Shown piece after piece: positions 25,326 through 33,540 of a stretch of DNA of 64,000 bases. The translations under genes and the position numbers were made by a program. Origin of the DNA: Microbacterium karelineae (lineage in GTDB: Bacteria > Actinomycetota > Actinomycetes > Actinomycetales > Microbacteriaceae). Position 1 is the stretch's first letter. Each line of letters starts with the position of its first letter. Below the pieces are notes generated by a model. The model had not been told where the DNA came from and ran no database searches. It worked only from the letters and a program-made list of their open reading frames with translations. The DNA is taken from assembly GCF_009745985.1 (NCBI RefSeq), contig NZ_WFIX01000182.1, positions 1 to 64,000 of the forward strand, read 5' to 3'.

Positions 25326-27152
25326 ATGACCATCGAGATGGGCATCGTGCTCGCCATCGTCGCCGCGGCCCTCGTCCTGTTCGCGACGCAGAAGCTGCCA
25401 CTCTACGTCACGGCGCTCGGGATCCTCGTGACCGTCGTCGTGATCCCCTTCCTCGCCGGGATCCCCGGGATCCGCGAGCTGCCTGTCGACCTCGCCGCCG
25501 CCTTCCCGACCGTGGAAGAGGGCCTGTCGGGGCTGTCGAGCCCCGCCACCGTGACGGTGCTCGCGATGTTCATCCTCTCGGCGGGGATCCAGCGCTCTGG
25601 CCTCCTGCACGTCGCGGGTCGGCGTCTGCTGCCGATCATCGGCACCTCCGAGATCCGCCTCATGCTCCTCGTCACGGGCCTCGTCGGCATCGTGTCCGGC
25701 TTCATCAACAACACCGCCGCCGTCGCCGTCGCGATCCCCTTCGTGCTCGAGATCAGCCGATCGATCGGCGTGAACGCCTCCAAGGTGCTGATGCCGCTGA
25801 GCTTCGTCGGCATGCTCGGCGGGATGCTCACCGTCATCGGCACGTCGACGAGCATCCTCGGGACGTCGATCCTCGCGGCGAGCCCCGAGTTCAGGCGCCA
25901 GATGGGGCTGTTCGAGTTCGCGCCCATCGGACTGCTCGTGCTCGTCGTCGGGATGGCGTATCTGCTCACGGTGGGCCGCCTGCTGCTCCCCGATCAGGGG
26001 GTGAGCGGCTCGGCGACGGACGCGGGGCCCGACGACGCCGAGGAGTTCGTCGTCGAGATGCGGATCCCCGCGGGCAGCGAGTGGATCGGCGAGGACGCGG
26101 GATCCACGACCCTCACGACGACGATCGGCGTGACGCTGCTGCGCGTGATCCGCGACGGCGACGAGATCGACGAGGACGCCCCGCTCGCGGCCGGCGACGT
26201 GCTCGTCACGCGCGGCACGATGCGGCAGGTCGCCGATGCGATCGCGCACGACGACGTCGACGTGGCGACCGATATGAACGGCGGCGGGCGGATCCCCGCC
26301 GGCGAAGGGCTGCTCGTGCGCGCGATCCTCCGCAATCGGTGGTTCTTCGACGGTCAGCGCGCCGGCACGACCGGCTTCGCGAGGCGCTTCCGCGCCCGCC
26401 TCGTCGGGATCGAGAGGACGGGCCTGCGGGCCGCGCGGCTCGCCGAGGAGCGGCTCTCGGTCGGCGAGATCGTGCTGCTCAGCTCGTCGGAGGACGAGAT
26501 GCCGCGACTGCGCCGCCACCCCGACCTCGTGCTGCTGAGCGAGTTCGAGGACGAGTACGACCGACGGCGCATGTGGCTCGTGGGCCTCATCATGCTCGGC
26601 GTCGTGCTCGCGGCGGCGCTCACGCCCCTGCCCATCGTCGTGACGGCGCTCATCGGGGTCGTCGTGATGGCGGCGACGGGCTGCGTGACGACGGAGGACG
26701 TCACGAGCGGCGTGCCGTGGGACATCATCTTCATGCTCGCGGGCGTCATCCCGCTCGGCATCGCGATGACGAAGTCGGGCACGGCGGCGTGGATCGGCGA
26801 TGGCCTCGCGCACCTCGCCTCGGGGTGGCACCCGCTCGTCGTGCTCATCGCGCTGTACGTCGTGACGACGCTGCTGACCGAGGTCGTCAGCAACAACGCG
26901 TCGGTCGTGATCCTCATCCCGGTCGCGATCGCGCTGTCGACCGGTCTCGGGATCCCCCTGATCGCGCTCGCCGTGACCGTGATGTTCGCGGCGTCGACGA
27001 GCTTCCTGTCCCCCGTCGGGTACCAGACGAACGCGATGATCTTCGGCACCGGCGTCTACCGATTCACCGACTTCGCCCGCGTCGGGGCGCCGCTGAACGC
27101 GATCCTCGCGGTCGTGACGTCCGTCGCGATCTGGTGGATGTGGATCCGGTGA
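25326..27152 (+). CDS. SLC13-family permease with central TrkA-C domains
   Basis: A 608-residue membrane transporter of the divalent-anion:Na+ symporter superfamily. Two hydrophobic halves (about 1-215 and 445-608) carry the paired motifs GFINNTAAVAVAIP and TEVVSNNASVVILIP. Between them are two soluble RCK_C/TrkA-C regions (about 235-420, for example FVVEMRIPAGSEWIG), which usually bind nucleotides or ligands and gate transport. The substrate (sulfate, dicarboxylate or other) is not evident. I chose ATG at 25326 because the membrane domain begins there. A perfect hairpin follows the stop. Confidence 0.92.
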   Translation: MTIEMGIVLAIVAAALVLFATQKLPLYVTALGILVTVVVIPFLAGIPGIRELPVDLAAAFPTVEEGLSGLSSPATVTVLAMFILSAGIQRSGLLHVAGRRLLPIIGTSEIRLMLLVTGLVGIVSGFINNTAAVAVAIPFVLEISRSIGVNASKVLMPLSFVGMLGGMLTVIGTSTSILGTSILAASPEFRRQMGLFEFAPIGLLVLVVGMAYLLTVGRLLLPDQGVSGSATDAGPDDAEEFVVEMRIPAGSEWIGEDAGSTTLTTTIGVTLLRVIRDGDEIDEDAPLAAGDVLVTRGTMRQVADAIAHDDVDVATDMNGGGRIPAGEGLLVRAILRNRWFFDGQRAGTTGFARRFRARLVGIERTGLRAARLAEERLSVGEIVLLSSSEDEMPRLRRHPDLVLLSEFEDEYDRRRMWLVGLIMLGVVLAAALTPLPIVVTALIGVVVMAATGCVTTEDVTSGVPWDIIFMLAGVIPLGIAMTKSGTAAWIGDGLAHLASGWHPLVVLIALYVVTTLLTEVVSNNASVVILIPVAIALSTGLGIPLIALAVTVMFAASTSFLSPVGYQTNAMIFGTGVYRFTDFARVGAPLNAILAVVTSVAIWWMWIR

Positions 27153-27166
27153 CCCGTCCCGGAACG

Positions 27167-27204
27167 CGAATGAGGGGCACCCCGTGCGGGGTGCCCCTCA
27201 TTCG
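27167..27204. terminator. Bidirectional terminator between permease and rplT
   Basis: A perfect 17-bp stem (27167-27183 with 27188-27204) around loop GTGC lies between the convergent SLC13 permease and rplT genes. It can serve both strands. Confidence 0.88.
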
Positions 27205-27218
27205 GAGGATGCGCGTGC

Positions 27219-27602
27219 TTACGCGGCCTTCGCGGCGTTGACGTCGCCGGGCAGCGCGCCCTTGGCGACCTCGACGAGCTTCGCGAACGTGGACGCGTCG
27301 TTGACGGCGAGCTCCGCGAGCATGCGACGGTCTACCTGCACGCCAGCCAGGTTCAGGCCCTGGATGAAGCGGTTGTAGGTGAGGCCGTTGGCGCGGGCGC
27401 CGGCGTTGATGCGCTGGATCCACAGGCGGCGGAAGTCGCCCTTGCGCTTGCGGCGGTCGCGGTACGCGTAGACGAGCGAGTGGGTGACCTGCTCCTTCGC
27501 CTTGCGGTACAGACGCGAACGCTGGCCCCGGTAGCCGGAGGCGCGCTCGAGGATGACGCGACGCTTCTTGTGCGCGTTGACTGCGCGCTTGACTCTTGCC
27601 AT
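27219..27602 (-). CDS. rplT: 50S ribosomal protein L20
   Basis: A 127-residue, strongly basic protein that binds 23S rRNA early in large-subunit assembly. It matches L20 throughout (for example [19 protein letters not shown] and [14 protein letters not shown]). ATG at 27602 has AAGGAAAC upstream. It is last in infC-rpmI-rplT; in other bacteria L20 represses this operon. Confidence 0.98.
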   Translation of the reverse strand: MARVKRAVNAHKKRRVILERASGYRGQRSRLYRKAKEQVTHSLVYAYRDRRKRKGDFRRLWIQRINAGARANGLTYNRFIQGLNLAGVQVDRRMLAELAVNDASTFAKLVEVAKGALPGDVNAAKAA

Positions 27603-27633
27603 GAGTGAGTTTCCTTAACCGATTGCGGGTCGC

Positions 27634-27828
27634 TCAGCGACCGAGGAGCTTCTTGACCGTCTTGACGTCGTTGCCCGAGACCAGCTGGTCCTGGTTCAGA
27701 CGACGCTTGCGGCGCGTGGACATGTGCTCGAGGTTGTGACGCATGCCCGACTGCTGCTTCTTGAGCTTGCCGCTGCCGGTGATCTTGAAGCGCTTCTTGG
27801 CGCCCGAGTGGGTCTTCTGCTTCGGCAT
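27634..27828 (-). CDS. rpmI: 50S ribosomal protein L35
   Basis: A 64-residue ribosomal protein starting [14 protein letters not shown] and ending KTVKKLLGR, the full L35 family length. I chose the ATG at 27828 with AAGGAAAG upstream. The longer frame to 27903 adds an unconserved N-terminus. Confidence 0.98.
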   Translation of the reverse strand: MPKQKTHSGAKKRFKITGSGKLKKQQSGMRHNLEHMSTRRKRRLNQDQLVSGNDVKTVKKLLGR

Positions 27829-27914
27829 TGTTCGTGACTTTCCTTGACGTGTGCGCCCGTGGCGGGCGACGTGGGTGCTGCCCGCCTCGCGACGGGAAGA
27901 CATTCGGGGTGTGA

Positions 27915-28520
27915 CTACTCGCCCGTGGGAGCCTTGCCGGCGTGCTTCGCGTCGCGGGCGGCCTTCTTGTTGGCCGCGCGCTGAGCGTTCTGCTCGGCCT
28001 TCGCCTCGGACTTGTTCTTCGCGGGCGCGATGATCATGACCATGTTGCGTCCGTCGATCTTCGGCCGCGACTCGACGGATCCGAGCTCGGCGACCTCCTC
28101 GGCGAACTTCATCAGGAGGCGCACGCCCATCTCAGGGCGCTGCTGCTCACGGCCGCGGAACAGGATCATGGCCTTGACCTTGTCGCCGGCCTTGAGGAAT
28201 CCCTCGGCGCGCTTGCGCTTGGTGTCGTAGTCGTGCTGGTCGATCTTCAGGCGGAAGCGGACTTCCTTGAGGACCGTGTTGGCCTGGTTGCGGCGTGCTT
28301 CCTTGGCCTTCTGCGCAGTCTCGTACTTGAACTTCCCGTAGTCCATGATCTTGGCCACGGGAGGACGCGACTCGGGAGCCACCTCGACGAGGTCGAGGTC
28401 GGCCTCCTGCGCGAGGCGGAGCGCCACCTCGCTGCGGACGACGCCGATCTGTTCGCCACCCGGTCCGATGAGACGGACCTCGGGAACGCGAATGCGCTCG
28501 TTGATGCGGGGATCGCTGAT
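27915..28520 (-). CDS. infC: Translation initiation factor IF-3 with an ATC start codon
   Basis: Binds the 30S subunit and discriminates start codons. The 201 residues show the N-domain ([21 protein letters not shown]), linker and C-domain ([16 protein letters not shown]) plus a basic tail. The conserved N-terminus can only be made from ATC at 28520: AGGAG lies 6 bases upstream, and an in-frame TAG stands four codons before. The first ATG/GTG/TTG available is GTG at 28427, which would delete about 31 conserved residues. Rare AUU/AUC starts are known for infC and let IF-3 repress its own translation. First gene of infC-rpmI-rplT. Confidence 0.95.
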   Translation of the reverse strand: MSDPRINERIRVPEVRLIGPGGEQIGVVRSEVALRLAQEADLDLVEVAPESRPPVAKIMDYGKFKYETAQKAKEARRNQANTVLKEVRFRLKIDQHDYDTKRKRAEGFLKAGDKVKAMILFRGREQQRPEMGVRLLMKFAEEVAELGSVESRPKIDGRNMVMIIAPAKNKSEAKAEQNAQRAANKKAARDAKHAGKAPTGE

Positions 28521-28797
28521 GCGGAACTCCTAGTGTGCGGTAGTCGATGAGCCACCATGATGCGAGGATCGCGCCACGGGCGGGAGAGAGATCAGCATCC
28601 ACCCGTGCGACGCGTGAAGGTTCGCGCACACCATCCACCCTGAGAGCGACGCCGGTTCGCGCCGCCCCGATCCGCCTCGCGGCGGACGGAGTGTCAAATG
28701 ACCCGGTAGCCTGGAGCGGCAAGCGCGGGTGGGATGAAGATCCTCTTTCGTCCGGAAAAAGATCCGGAGCCCGGAGCAGTCTACCAGAGAGCAGTTC
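28521..28797. promoter_or_regulatory. Divergent promoter region, infC / DUF1844 gene
   Basis: 277 bases without a gene. On the minus strand a perfect TTGACA (28696-28691) is a candidate -35 for infC, but no good -10 follows at the right distance. I see no obvious ribosomal-protein leader structure, though an L20 or IF-3 autoregulatory leader would be expected here. Confidence 0.4.
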
Positions 28798-29220
28798 ATG
28801 AGCACCACTCGCGGCGATCAGGCCACGCACACCCACTCCTTCGACGCCGAACGCCTGGCCCGTTGGGAGGAGCAGGCGAGCGCGTCGGCCGCCACAGAGG
28901 CGGCGCGCGACATCGCCGATGTCGCCGCCGTCGAGGTCATCGCGACGTCGTGCGTGCACCTCATGAGCGCGGCGGCCGTCAAGCTCGGCCTGGGCGAGGA
29001 GCCCGCCGCCGCCGACCTCCTCGACCTCGACGAGGCGCGCAAGCTGATCAACGCGCTGGCGGGACTGGTGACCGCGGCGGCGCCCGAGATCAGCGACATG
29101 CACGCTCGCCCGATCCGCGATGGGCTGCGCTCGCTGCAGCTGCGCTTCCGCGAGATCTCGACGATCCCCGACGCACCGGGGAAGGGCCCGGGCGAGAAGT
29201 ACACGGGCCCCGTCATCTGA
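28798..29220 (+). CDS. DUF1844 domain protein
   Basis: A 140-residue soluble, Ala-rich helical protein of the actinobacterial DUF1844 family. It has the conserved core AVEVIATSCVHLMSAAAVKLGL ... DLDEARKLINALAGLV at about residues 45-105. Its function is unknown. It is divergent from infC, a neighbourhood commonly seen in actinobacteria. The ATG at 28798 is preceded by GAGAGCAG, a weak ribosome-binding site. A terminator follows. Confidence 0.85.
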   Translation: MSTTRGDQATHTHSFDAERLARWEEQASASAATEAARDIADVAAVEVIATSCVHLMSAAAVKLGLGEEPAAADLLDLDEARKLINALAGLVTAAAPEISDMHARPIRDGLRSLQLRFREISTIPDAPGKGPGEKYTGPVI

Positions 29221-29233
29221 CGGGAGACGGTCA

Positions 29234-29262
29234 GGGGGTCGGCGCCGGTGGCGTCGACCCCC
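29234..29262 (+). terminator. Terminator after DUF1844 gene
   Basis: GGGGGTCG (29234-29241) pairs with CGACCCCC (29255-29262), with an inner CGCC/GGCG stem, followed by TTCTT. A good intrinsic terminator just after the stop codon. Confidence 0.8.
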
Positions 29263-29265
29263 TTC

Positions 29266-29294
29266 TTGCCCTGCGTCCGATAACGTTATACATT
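29266..29294 (+). promoter_or_regulatory. Xylanase promoter (candidate)
   Basis: TTGCCC (29266-29271), 17 bases, then TACATT (29289-29294). The spacer holds the palindrome ATAACGTTAT and the predicted transcription start falls within a second palindrome, so the promoter looks operator-controlled. Confidence 0.45.
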
Positions 29295-29314
29295 GCGTTT
29301 GTTGGCCAACGCAA
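29280..29314 (+). promoter_or_regulatory. Paired operator-like palindromes ahead of xylanase
   Basis: A perfect 10-bp palindrome ATAACGTTAT (29280-29289) is followed by TTGCGTT...AACGCAA (29293-29314, 7-bp arms), which contains a nested perfect palindrome GTTGGCCAAC (29301-29310). The central CG and arm lengths fit LacI-type sugar-responsive repressors. No such regulator gene lies in the window. Confidence 0.5.
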
Positions 29315-29387
29315 CATAAGGATTCACCGCGGATTCCTTGACCCGAACACCACGCCGACGCGGTCGTCGGCACACGAAAGGTTGACC

Positions 29388-30560
29388 ATGCGCACACGGA
29401 CCATCAGCATGCTCGTCGGCGGAGCCACCGCCTTCGCGCTGCTTGCGGGATCACCCGCCCTCGCCGCTCCCCCGGCGCACGCCCCCGGCCTCGCGGCGAA
29501 GGACACGCTCGCCGCCGTCGCCCCCGATGGTCTCCGCATCGGCGGCGCGGCCGCCGGCGGCGGCCACCACGGCGCCGCCGACTATCCCGATCCCTTCACC
29601 TCCGACGAGCCCTACCGCGACCTGCTCGCGGCGGAGTTCACGTCGCTCACGCCCGAGAACCAGATGAAGTGGGATCACCTGCGCCCGTCACGCGACGAGT
29701 TCGCGTTCGACGACGCCGACGCGATCGTCGACTTCGCCGAGGAGAACGGCCAGATCGTGCGCGGGCACACGCTGTTCTGGCACAGCCAGAACCCCGCCTG
29801 GCTCGAGGACGGCGACTACTCGGACGCAGAGCTGCGCGAGATCCTGCACGAGCACATCTCGACGGTCGTCGGTCGGTACGCCGGACGCGTCGCCCATTGG
29901 GAGGTCGCGAACGAGATCTTCGACGACGCGGGGAACCTGCGGACCGAGGAGAACATCTGGATCCGCGAGCTCGGCCCCGAGATCATCGCCGACGCCTTCC
30001 GCTGGGCCCACGAGGCCGACCCGGAGGCCGTGCTGTTCTTCAATGACTACAACGTCGAGGGCCTCAACCCGAAGGCCGATGCCTACTACGCCCTGATCCA
30101 GGACCTCCTCGCCGATGGCGTGCCCGTCGACGGCATGGGGCTGCAGTCGCACCTCGGCACGATGTACGGCTACGACCCGACGCTTCCGGAGAACCTCGCC
30201 CGATTCGGCGCGCTCGGCCTCGAGACCGCGATCACCGAGCTCGACGTGCGCATGGAGATCGCGGACGGCGCCGAGCCGACACCGGAGCAGGTCGCCGACC
30301 AGAACGAGTTCTTCGAGTTCGTCCTGACCTCGTGCCTCGAGGAGTCCAGCTGCGGATCGTTCACCCTCTGGGGCGCATCCGACCTCTACTCGTGGGTGCC
30401 GAACACCTTCGAGGGGCAGGGCTCGGCGACGCCGTGGACTGAGGACCTCGAGCGCAAGTCGGCGTACTGCGTCCTGCAGACGACGCTCCTGAGCGCCCAG
30501 CCGGGCGGCGAGGCGCGCGCGGCGCACCACCCGGCCTACGCGGGCTGCCGCGCGGCCTGA
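29388..30560 (+). CDS. Secreted GH10 endo-1,4-beta-xylanase
   Basis: Hydrolyses xylan outside the cell. The 390 residues have a signal peptide (about 1-27) and one GH10 barrel. The substrate loop is GHTLFWHSQNP, the acid/base Glu176 is in WEVANEIF and the nucleophile Glu284 is in ITELDVRM. There is no carbohydrate-binding module or anchor, so it should be a free, compact enzyme. I chose ATG at 29388 because the signal peptide starts there; the longer frame runs back through the terminator. It stands alone, with operator-like palindromes upstream and no xylose genes nearby. Confidence 0.95.
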   Translation: MRTRTISMLVGGATAFALLAGSPALAAPPAHAPGLAAKDTLAAVAPDGLRIGGAAAGGGHHGAADYPDPFTSDEPYRDLLAAEFTSLTPENQMKWDHLRPSRDEFAFDDADAIVDFAEENGQIVRGHTLFWHSQNPAWLEDGDYSDAELREILHEHISTVVGRYAGRVAHWEVANEIFDDAGNLRTEENIWIRELGPEIIADAFRWAHEADPEAVLFFNDYNVEGLNPKADAYYALIQDLLADGVPVDGMGLQSHLGTMYGYDPTLPENLARFGALGLETAITELDVRMEIADGAEPTPEQVADQNEFFEFVLTSCLEESSCGSFTLWGASDLYSWVPNTFEGQGSATPWTEDLERKSAYCVLQTTLLSAQPGGEARAAHHPAYAGCRAA

Positions 30561-30565
30561 GCCAT

Positions 30566-30603
30566 ACGCGCGCCGGGACACCCGACGGTGTCCCGGCGCG
30601 CGT
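30566..30603. terminator. Bidirectional terminator, xylanase / SseB-like gene
   Basis: A perfect 17-bp stem (30566-30582 with 30587-30603) around loop CGAC separates the two convergent genes. Its last base overlaps the stop codon of the SseB-like gene. Confidence 0.88.
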
Positions 30604-31433
30604 CAGTCCGCGCTCGCCTCGAGCGCGACCGTCATCGAGTCGACGAGCACCGCGATGCGGTCGTCGGCCGACCAGCGGCGCGCGAGGCGCTGCATCACGG
30701 TGTCGAGCTCGGCCCTGTCGAGGCCCTGCATGAGCGAGAGCGTCACGATGACCTCGGGGCCGCGCAGTCGCGCCTCGGGGTCGCCGTCCGAGACGCGGAG
30801 GTCGTGGACCGCCAGCTCGGATCCGATCGACTCGGCGAAGGCGCGCGCGACCTCGGGGGCTCGGTGCGCCGGAACCCATGGCTGCGATTGCGCGATCGCC
30901 CACACGGCCGGCCGACGCACGACGAACTCCGTCGGGCTCGTCGGATCCACCACGACGAGGTCGGTGTCCTCCCCCGCCGCGGCGAGAGCCGCCCGAGTGC
31001 CCGCCACGGGGATCGGCCGCGCCTGACCGTTCCACGCGCGCATCGTGTCGGTGCAGGTGAAGACCGGCAGAACCGTGCGCCCGTCGGGCGCCTTCACCGT
31101 GACGATCGACAGCTCCTGCGTCTTGTCGACCGTGAGCCCCGTCGGACCGACACCCTCATCGCCCTTCTCGGCGACCAGCGGTACGAGCAGGCGCGCCTCG
31201 CGCAGCGCATCGACGACGCCCTCGGCGGATCCCTCGCCCGCGCGGAAGCGCGTCAGCTGATCCCATAGGCGCGGATCAGCGGATCCGTCATCGCCCGCCG
31301 CCGGGTTGGGCTGGAACGCACGCCCCTGCCAGGGCTGTCCCGCCGAGTCGACCGCGTTCCCCGCGAGATGCGCGAGGTGGTCCGGGAGAGCGGCGTCCGC
31401 TCCCCCGTCGTCCGGATCAGACGGCAGCGACAT
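30603..31433 (-). CDS. SseB-family protein
   Basis: A 276-residue soluble protein with the SseB N-terminal domain: [14 protein letters not shown], then [13 protein letters not shown] and [13 protein letters not shown] second C-terminal segment (about 195-276) is similar to other actinobacterial members. The biochemical role is unknown. The start ATG at 31433 overlaps the priA 3' end by 17 bases, so the two genes are co-transcribed. Presence directly after priA is a recurrent actinobacterial arrangement. Confidence 0.88.
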   Translation of the reverse strand: MSLPSDPDDGGADAALPDHLAHLAGNAVDSAGQPWQGRAFQPNPAAGDDGSADPRLWDQLTRFRAGEGSAEGVVDALREARLLVPLVAEKGDEGVGPTGLTVDKTQELSIVTVKAPDGRTVLPVFTCTDTMRAWNGQARPIPVAGTRAALAAAGEDTDLVVVDPTSPTEFVVRRPAVWAIAQSQPWVPAHRAPEVARAFAESIGSELAVHDLRVSDGDPEARLRGPEVIVTLSLMQGLDRAELDTVMQRLARRWSADDRIAVLVDSMTVALEASAD

Positions 31434-32163
31434 CCAGCGCCTCGGCGAGCGTGAACGCGCCCGAGTACAGCGCCTTGCCCACGATCGCGCCCTCGACGCC
31501 GTCCGCGACGAGGTCGCGGAGCGCAGCGATGTCGTCGAGGTTCGAGATGCCGCCCGACGCCACGACCGGCTTGTCGGTGTGCTCGGTCATCTGACGCAGG
31601 AGGTCGATGTTCGGGCCCTTGAGCGTGCCGTCCTTCGTCACATCGGTCACGACGTAGCGGGGGCAGTTCGCGCGCTCGAGCCGGTCGAGGACCTCCCAGA
31701 GGTCACCGCCGTCCTTCGTCCAGCCGCGCGCCGCGAGCGTCGTGCCGCGCACGTCGAGGCCGACGGCGATCGCCTCGCCGTAGCGCGCGATGACCGCCTC
31801 GGTCCAGTCGGGGTTCTCGAGGGCCGCCGTGCCGAGGTTGACGCGCTCGGCACCCGATGCGAGCGCCGCTTCGAGCGACGCGTCGTCGCGGATCCCGCCC
31901 GAGATCTCGACATTCACGCCCTTCATGTGCTTGATGACCTTGCGCAGGATCGGCGTGTTGCTGCCGCGCCCGAAGGCCGCGTCGAGGTCGACCAGGTGCA
32001 GCCATTCGGCCCCCTGATCGCGCCACTGCTCCGCCGCCTCGAAGGGGTCGCCGTAGTTCGTCTCGGATCCGGCCTCGCCCTGGGTCAGTCGCACGGCCTT
32101 GCCGCCCGCGACGTCGACGGCGGGAAGAAGAATCAGTCCTGGTGTGGACGCGAAATCGTTCAT
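31417..32163 (-). CDS. priA: Bifunctional phosphoribosyl isomerase (HisA/TrpF)
   Basis: Isomerises both ProFAR (histidine) and PRA (tryptophan) in actinobacteria. The 248-residue barrel has the first acid in [15 protein letters not shown] (Asp near residue 16), the phosphate loops ISGGIRDD and [10 protein letters not shown], and the second acid in [12 protein letters not shown]. The actinobacterial origin supports PriA rather than mono-functional HisA, but the sequence alone cannot prove TrpF activity. ATG at 32163 has GAGGAGAG upstream. Confidence 0.95.
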   Translation of the reverse strand: MNDFASTPGLILLPAVDVAGGKAVRLTQGEAGSETNYGDPFEAAEQWRDQGAEWLHLVDLDAAFGRGSNTPILRKVIKHMKGVNVEISGGIRDDASLEAALASGAERVNLGTAALENPDWTEAVIARYGEAIAVGLDVRGTTLAARGWTKDGGDLWEVLDRLERANCPRYVVTDVTKDGTLKGPNIDLLRQMTEHTDKPVVASGGISNLDDIAALRDLVADGVEGAIVGKALYSGAFTLAEALDVAAV

Positions 32164-32177
32164 CTCTCCTCGATGGC

Positions 32178-32210
32178 CGCGGGACCCTCCCGCGTGACGC
32201 ACAAGCGTCA
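32178..32210 (-). repeat. Two small hairpins in the priA leader
   Basis: CGCGGGA-CCC-TCCCGCG (32178-32194) and TGACGC-ACAA-GCGTCA (32195-32210) lie back to back between a candidate promoter and the priA ATG. They could attenuate or stabilise the transcript, or end the hisCBH transcript. Confidence 0.4.
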
Positions 32211-32240
32211 ACGTTAGACCTGTCTGCGCGCAGGATCCAA
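32211..32240 (-). promoter_or_regulatory. priA promoter (candidate)
   Basis: On the minus strand TTGGAT (32240-32235), 18 bases, then TAACGT (32216-32211). This gives priA a promoter separate from hisCBH and a leader of about 40 bases carrying two hairpins. Confidence 0.4.
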
Positions 32241-32267
32241 TCGGCGCGCAACACGCGGCCGCGCGGA

Positions 32268-32909
32268 TCAGTCGCGCAGCGTGCCGAGCCAGTTGCGCAG
32301 CAGGGCGATGCCCGCCTCTCCCGACTTCTCGGGATGGAACTGCGTGGCGGCCAGGGGGCCGTTCTCGACGGCCGCGAGGAACCTCGAGCCGTGCGTCGCC
32401 CACGTGAGGGCGGGCTCGGGGAACGGCGGCTCGACGTCGAGCTCCCACGACTGCGCGGCGTAGGAGTGCACGAAGTAGAAGCGCTCGTCCTCGAGGCCCG
32501 CGAACAGGCGCGAGCCCTCGCCCGCCTCGACGGTGCTCCACCCCATGTGCGGGACGACGGGCGCCTCGAGCCGCGACACGACGCCGGGCCACTCGGCGAG
32601 CCCCTCGGTGTCGACGCCCCGTTCGATGCCGCGCTCGAACAGCACCTGCATGCCGACGCAGATGCCGAGCACGGGGCGGCCGCCGGCGAGGCGGCGCCCG
32701 ATGAGCTCGCCGCCGCGGATCGCGTTCAGCTGCTGCATGACGGCGCTGAACGCCCCCACCCCGGGGACGAGGAGGCCGTCGGCGTCGGCGACGAGGCCGC
32801 GATCGCGTGTGAGGCGCACATCGGCGCCCGCCTCCTCGAGGGCCTTGACGGCCGAGTGGACGTTGCCCGAGCCGTAGTCGAGGACGGCGACGATCGGGGC
32901 TCCCGCCAT
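32268..32909 (-). CDS. hisH: Imidazole glycerol phosphate synthase, glutaminase subunit
   Basis: Releases ammonia from glutamine for HisF. The 213-residue class I amidotransferase has the nucleophile cysteine in GICVGMQ (about residue 84), GVGAFSAVM near 50, and the His/Glu dyad in FHPEKSG near 192-196. The ATG at 32909 overlaps the hisB stop (TGATG). Its partner hisF is not in this window. Confidence 0.97.
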   Translation of the reverse strand: MAGAPIVAVLDYGSGNVHSAVKALEEAGADVRLTRDRGLVADADGLLVPGVGAFSAVMQQLNAIRGGELIGRRLAGGRPVLGICVGMQVLFERGIERGVDTEGLAEWPGVVSRLEAPVVPHMGWSTVEAGEGSRLFAGLEDERFYFVHSYAAQSWELDVEPPFPEPALTWATHGSRFLAAVENGPLAATQFHPEKSGEAGIALLRNWLGTLRD

Positions 32910-33514
32910 CAGAGGGCGCCCTTGGTCGACGGGATCCCGTGCACGAGCGGGTCGAGCGCCTTCGCCTGACGGAAGGCACGCGCGAGAGCCTTGTACTCGG
33001 CCTCGGCGATGTGGTGCGGATCGCGGCCGCCGAGCACACGCACGTGCATCGTCAGCCCCGCGTGGAACGCGATCGCCTCGAATGTGTGTCGCACCATCGA
33101 TCCCGTGAAGTGGCCGCCGATGAGGTGCATCTCGAAGCCCGCCGGCTCGCCCATGTGGACGAGGAAGGGTCGGCCCGAGATGTCGACGACCGCCTGCGCG
33201 AGCGCCTCGTCGAGAGGCACGAGCGCATCGCCGTATCGCGAGATGCCGGCCTTGTCACCGAGCGCCTCGCGGATCGCCTCGCCGAGCACGATCGCCGTGT
33301 CCTCCACCGTGTGGTGCACGTCGATGTGGGTGTCGCCCGTCGCCTTCACGCGCAGATCGGTCAGCGAGTGCTTCGCGAACGCCGTGAGCATGTGGTCGAA
33401 GAACGGCACAGAGGTGTCGATGCTGCTCTGTCCGGTTCCGTCGAGGTCGAGCTCGAGCTCGATCGACGACTCGCTCGTGGTGCGTGTGCGGCTCGCGGTG
33501 CGGGCATTCGTCAT
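32909..33514 (-). CDS. hisB: Imidazoleglycerol-phosphate dehydratase
   Basis: Mn-dependent dehydratase of histidine synthesis. The 201-residue protein has the metal-binding clusters [14 protein letters not shown] and [16 protein letters not shown]. It is the mono-functional actinobacterial form without a phosphatase domain. ATG at 33514 follows TAGGAT by 6 bases, so besides reading from hisC it may start its own leaderless transcript. Confidence 0.97.
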   Translation of the reverse strand: MTNARTASRTRTTSESSIELELDLDGTGQSSIDTSVPFFDHMLTAFAKHSLTDLRVKATGDTHIDVHHTVEDTAIVLGEAIREALGDKAGISRYGDALVPLDEALAQAVVDISGRPFLVHMGEPAGFEMHLIGGHFTGSMVRHTFEAIAFHAGLTMHVRVLGGRDPHHIAEAEYKALARAFRQAKALDPLVHGIPSTKGAL

Positions 33515-33520
33515 GCCTCG

Positions 33521-33526
33521 ATCCTA
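33521..33526 (-). promoter_or_regulatory. -10 element ahead of hisB
   Basis: TAGGAT on the minus strand, 6 bases before the hisB ATG, within the 26-base hisC-hisB gap. Confidence 0.45.
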
Positions 33527-33540
33527 TTCGCCCCGGCACC

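Noticed and set aside
24446-27241. Long plus-strand frame of 931 codons
   Set aside because: It runs antisense to the methyltransferase and out of frame through the permease; composition is typical of a high-G+C shadow frame.
28734-30560. Xylanase fused to an upstream domain
   Set aside because: The frame is open through the DUF1844 gene out of frame and across a terminator; the signal peptide fixes the start at 29388.
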